Shown: positions 62,830 through 64,000 of the stretch, one piece after another
Numbering within the stretch: position 1 is the stretch's first letter
Layout of the letters: each line of letters starts with the position of its first letter
From: Gallionella sp.
Lineage (GTDB): Bacteria > Pseudomonadota > Gammaproteobacteria > Burkholderiales > Gallionellaceae
NCBI GenBank assembly: GCA_030700315.1
Contig: JAUYJO010000096.1
Coordinates: 1-64,000, forward strand
DNA length: 64,000 nt
Direction of reading: 5' to 3'
Position numbers and translations under genes: made by a program
The notes under the pieces: model-generated
What the model saw: the letters and a program-made list of their open reading frames with translations, nothing else
Told to the model about the DNA's origin: nothing
Databases searched by the model: none

Positions 62830-64000
62830 GTCGGCTTTCTCTCGATTTGCGTCACGTCGCGCACCGCGCCTTTGTCGGCGGAAGTTGTCATGGCGGCGTA
62901 GGCGCGCAGTGCCGCAGACACTTGGCGATCCCGGCTGACCGGTTGCCAGGCCTTGCCGCCTTTCGCCTCCATCGCGGCGCGGCGTCGCGCCAGTTCTGCA
63001 TCGGGAATCGCCAGCGCGATGCTGCGTTGCGGAATGTCGATCTCGATGGTGTCGCCTTCCTCCACCAGCCCGATTGCGCCGCCTGCTGCGGCTTCCGGCG
63101 AGACGTGGCCGATACTCAAGCCGGAGGTGCCGCCGGAAAAACGCCCGTCGGTGAGCAGCGCGCAGGCCGCGCCCAGCCCCTTGGACTTCAGGTAGCTGGT
63201 CGGATAGAGCATCTCCTGCATGCCCGGCCCGCCCTTCGGCCCTTCATAGCGGATCACCACCACGTCGCCCGCCACGACCTTGTCGTCGAGAATCGCCGCC
63301 ACCGCATCGTCCTGGCTTTCGAATACGCGCGCGCGTCCGGTAAATTTCAGGATGCTGTCGTCCACCCCGGCGGTCTTGACGATGCAGCCGTCTGCGGCGA
63401 TGTTGCCGTGCAATACCGCCAGGCCACCGTCCTGCGAATAAGCATGCGCCTGATCGCGGATGCAGCCGTCGCTGCGGTCGGTATCCAGTTCCGGATAGTG
63501 CATGGATTGCGAGAAGGCGAGGGTGGTGACGACCCCGCCGGGCGCCGCACGGAAAAGCTTTTTCACTTCTTCGTCGCCGGTCTGCACGATGTCCCACTGT
63601 TTGAGCGCATCGCGCAGGGTCGGGCTGTATACCGTTCCGGCATCGGCGTGCAACAGCCCGGCGCGATCCAGTTCGCCGAGAATCGCTGGAATGCCGCCGG
63701 CGCGATGCACATCTTCCATATGGTATTCGGAGGACGGCGCGACCTTGCACAGGGTCGGCACATGGCGTGACAGGCGATCCATATCCTTCATGGTGAAATT
63801 CACGCCCGCCTCCTGCGCGATTGCCAGCAGGTGCAGCACGGTGTTGGTCGAACCGCCCATCGAGATGTCCAGCGTCATGGCGTTTTCGAATGCGTCGAAG
63901 GTGGCGATGGAGCGCGGCAACACGCCTGCGTCATCCTGCTCGTAATAGCGTTTGCACAGCTCGACGACCAGGCGTCCAGCGCGCAAAAATAATTGTTTGC
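62826..64000 (-). CDS. ilvD: dihydroxy-acid dehydratase, C-terminal part (cut by window edge)
   Basis: Dehydrates 2,3-dihydroxy-acids in isoleucine, valine and leucine synthesis. About 390 residues are visible: [40 protein letters not shown], then [40 protein letters not shown] and [20 protein letters not shown], ending in VTQIERKPT. The N-terminal third with the first Fe-S cysteines lies past position 64000; one cluster cysteine is in LCKVAPS. The last gene overlaps the mutarotase gene. Confidence 0.96.
   Translation of the reverse strand, partial: KQLFLRAGRLVVELCKRYYEQDDAGVLPRSIATFDAFENAMTLDISMGGSTNTVLHLLAIAQEAGVNFTMKDMDRLSRHVPTLCKVAPSSEYHMEDVHRAGGIPAILGELDRAGLLHADAGTVYSPTLRDALKQWDIVQTGDEEVKKLFRAAPGGVVTTLAFSQSMHYPELDTDRSDGCIRDQAHAYSQDGGLAVLHGNIAADGCIVKTAGVDDSILKFTGRARVFESQDDAVAAILDDKVVAGDVVVIRYEGPKGGPGMQEMLYPTSYLKSKGLGAACALLTDGRFSGGTSGLSIGHVSPEAAAGGAIGLVEEGDTIEIDIPQRSIALAIPDAELARRRAAMEAKGGKAWQPVSRDRQVSAALRAYAAMTTSADKGAVRDVTQIERKPT

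Overview
The window reads as a chromosomal stretch of a betaproteobacterium, most likely of the Nitrosomonadales/Gallionellaceae type. This is inferred from GC-rich coding, the coaBC-dut pair, yggS-proC-yggT-yggU beside pilT-pilU, an Xps-order type II secretion operon, and many small palindromic repeats. No rRNA, CRISPR array or intact tRNA was found.

Layout. 1-2900 is a wrecked mobile island: a displaced 3' half of a tRNA-Val gene with its terminator, a ParE-type toxin fused through it, three toxin-antitoxin (TA) loci, a transposase tail, the C-terminus of a tyrosine integrase and an IS21 stub. 3164-6937 is housekeeping (radC, coaBC, dut, terC, usp). 7308-19144 is a compact signalling cluster, all on the + strand: a CHASE2 Ser/Thr kinase, a PP2C phosphatase, a double-FHA protein, a CHASE2 adenylate cyclase, a class II cyclic-nucleotide phosphodiesterase, a GAF-fused GspE/PilB ATPase and a GAF/HD-GYP protein. 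19514-21332 is a NodIJ-like ABC exporter. 21497-26241 is a decayed restriction island whose two intact genes encode a DUF262/DUF1524 protein and a DUF1016 nuclease. 26372-34348 holds hemJ, an RlmL-like methyltransferase, pilU, pilT, the yggS cluster, a ferredoxin and a VanZ protein.

34366-45022 is bounded by a nearly identical inverted repeat of about 175 bp. It holds eight TA loci or remnants, a DUF29 gene, pilA with a sigma-54 promoter, a GT-C membrane protein and a lytic transglycosylase. 45112-47066 has a TPR/O-GlcNAc-transferase-like gene and a truncated TPR gene. 47293-58682 is a T2SS operon in the order E-F-G-H-I-J-K-L-M-N-D. It is followed by two secreted proteins with DUF5648-type repeats that may be its cargo, then a small cytochrome c, a hexose-phosphate mutarotase and the 3' part of ilvD, cut by the window edge.

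How the genes fit together. The signalling cluster combines Ser/Thr phosphorylation, phosphothreonine recognition, cAMP synthesis and breakdown, and c-di-GMP hydrolysis around an orphan secretion/pilus ATPase with a GAF domain. The T2SS GspE carries two motifs like those that bind c-di-GMP in MshE, so c-di-GMP may link the two regions. Miniature elements of at least four kinds are scattered through the window. Several have become coding sequence: the CoaBC linker, the C-termini of a TumA-like antitoxin and of the RlmL-like protein, and the region before gspK.
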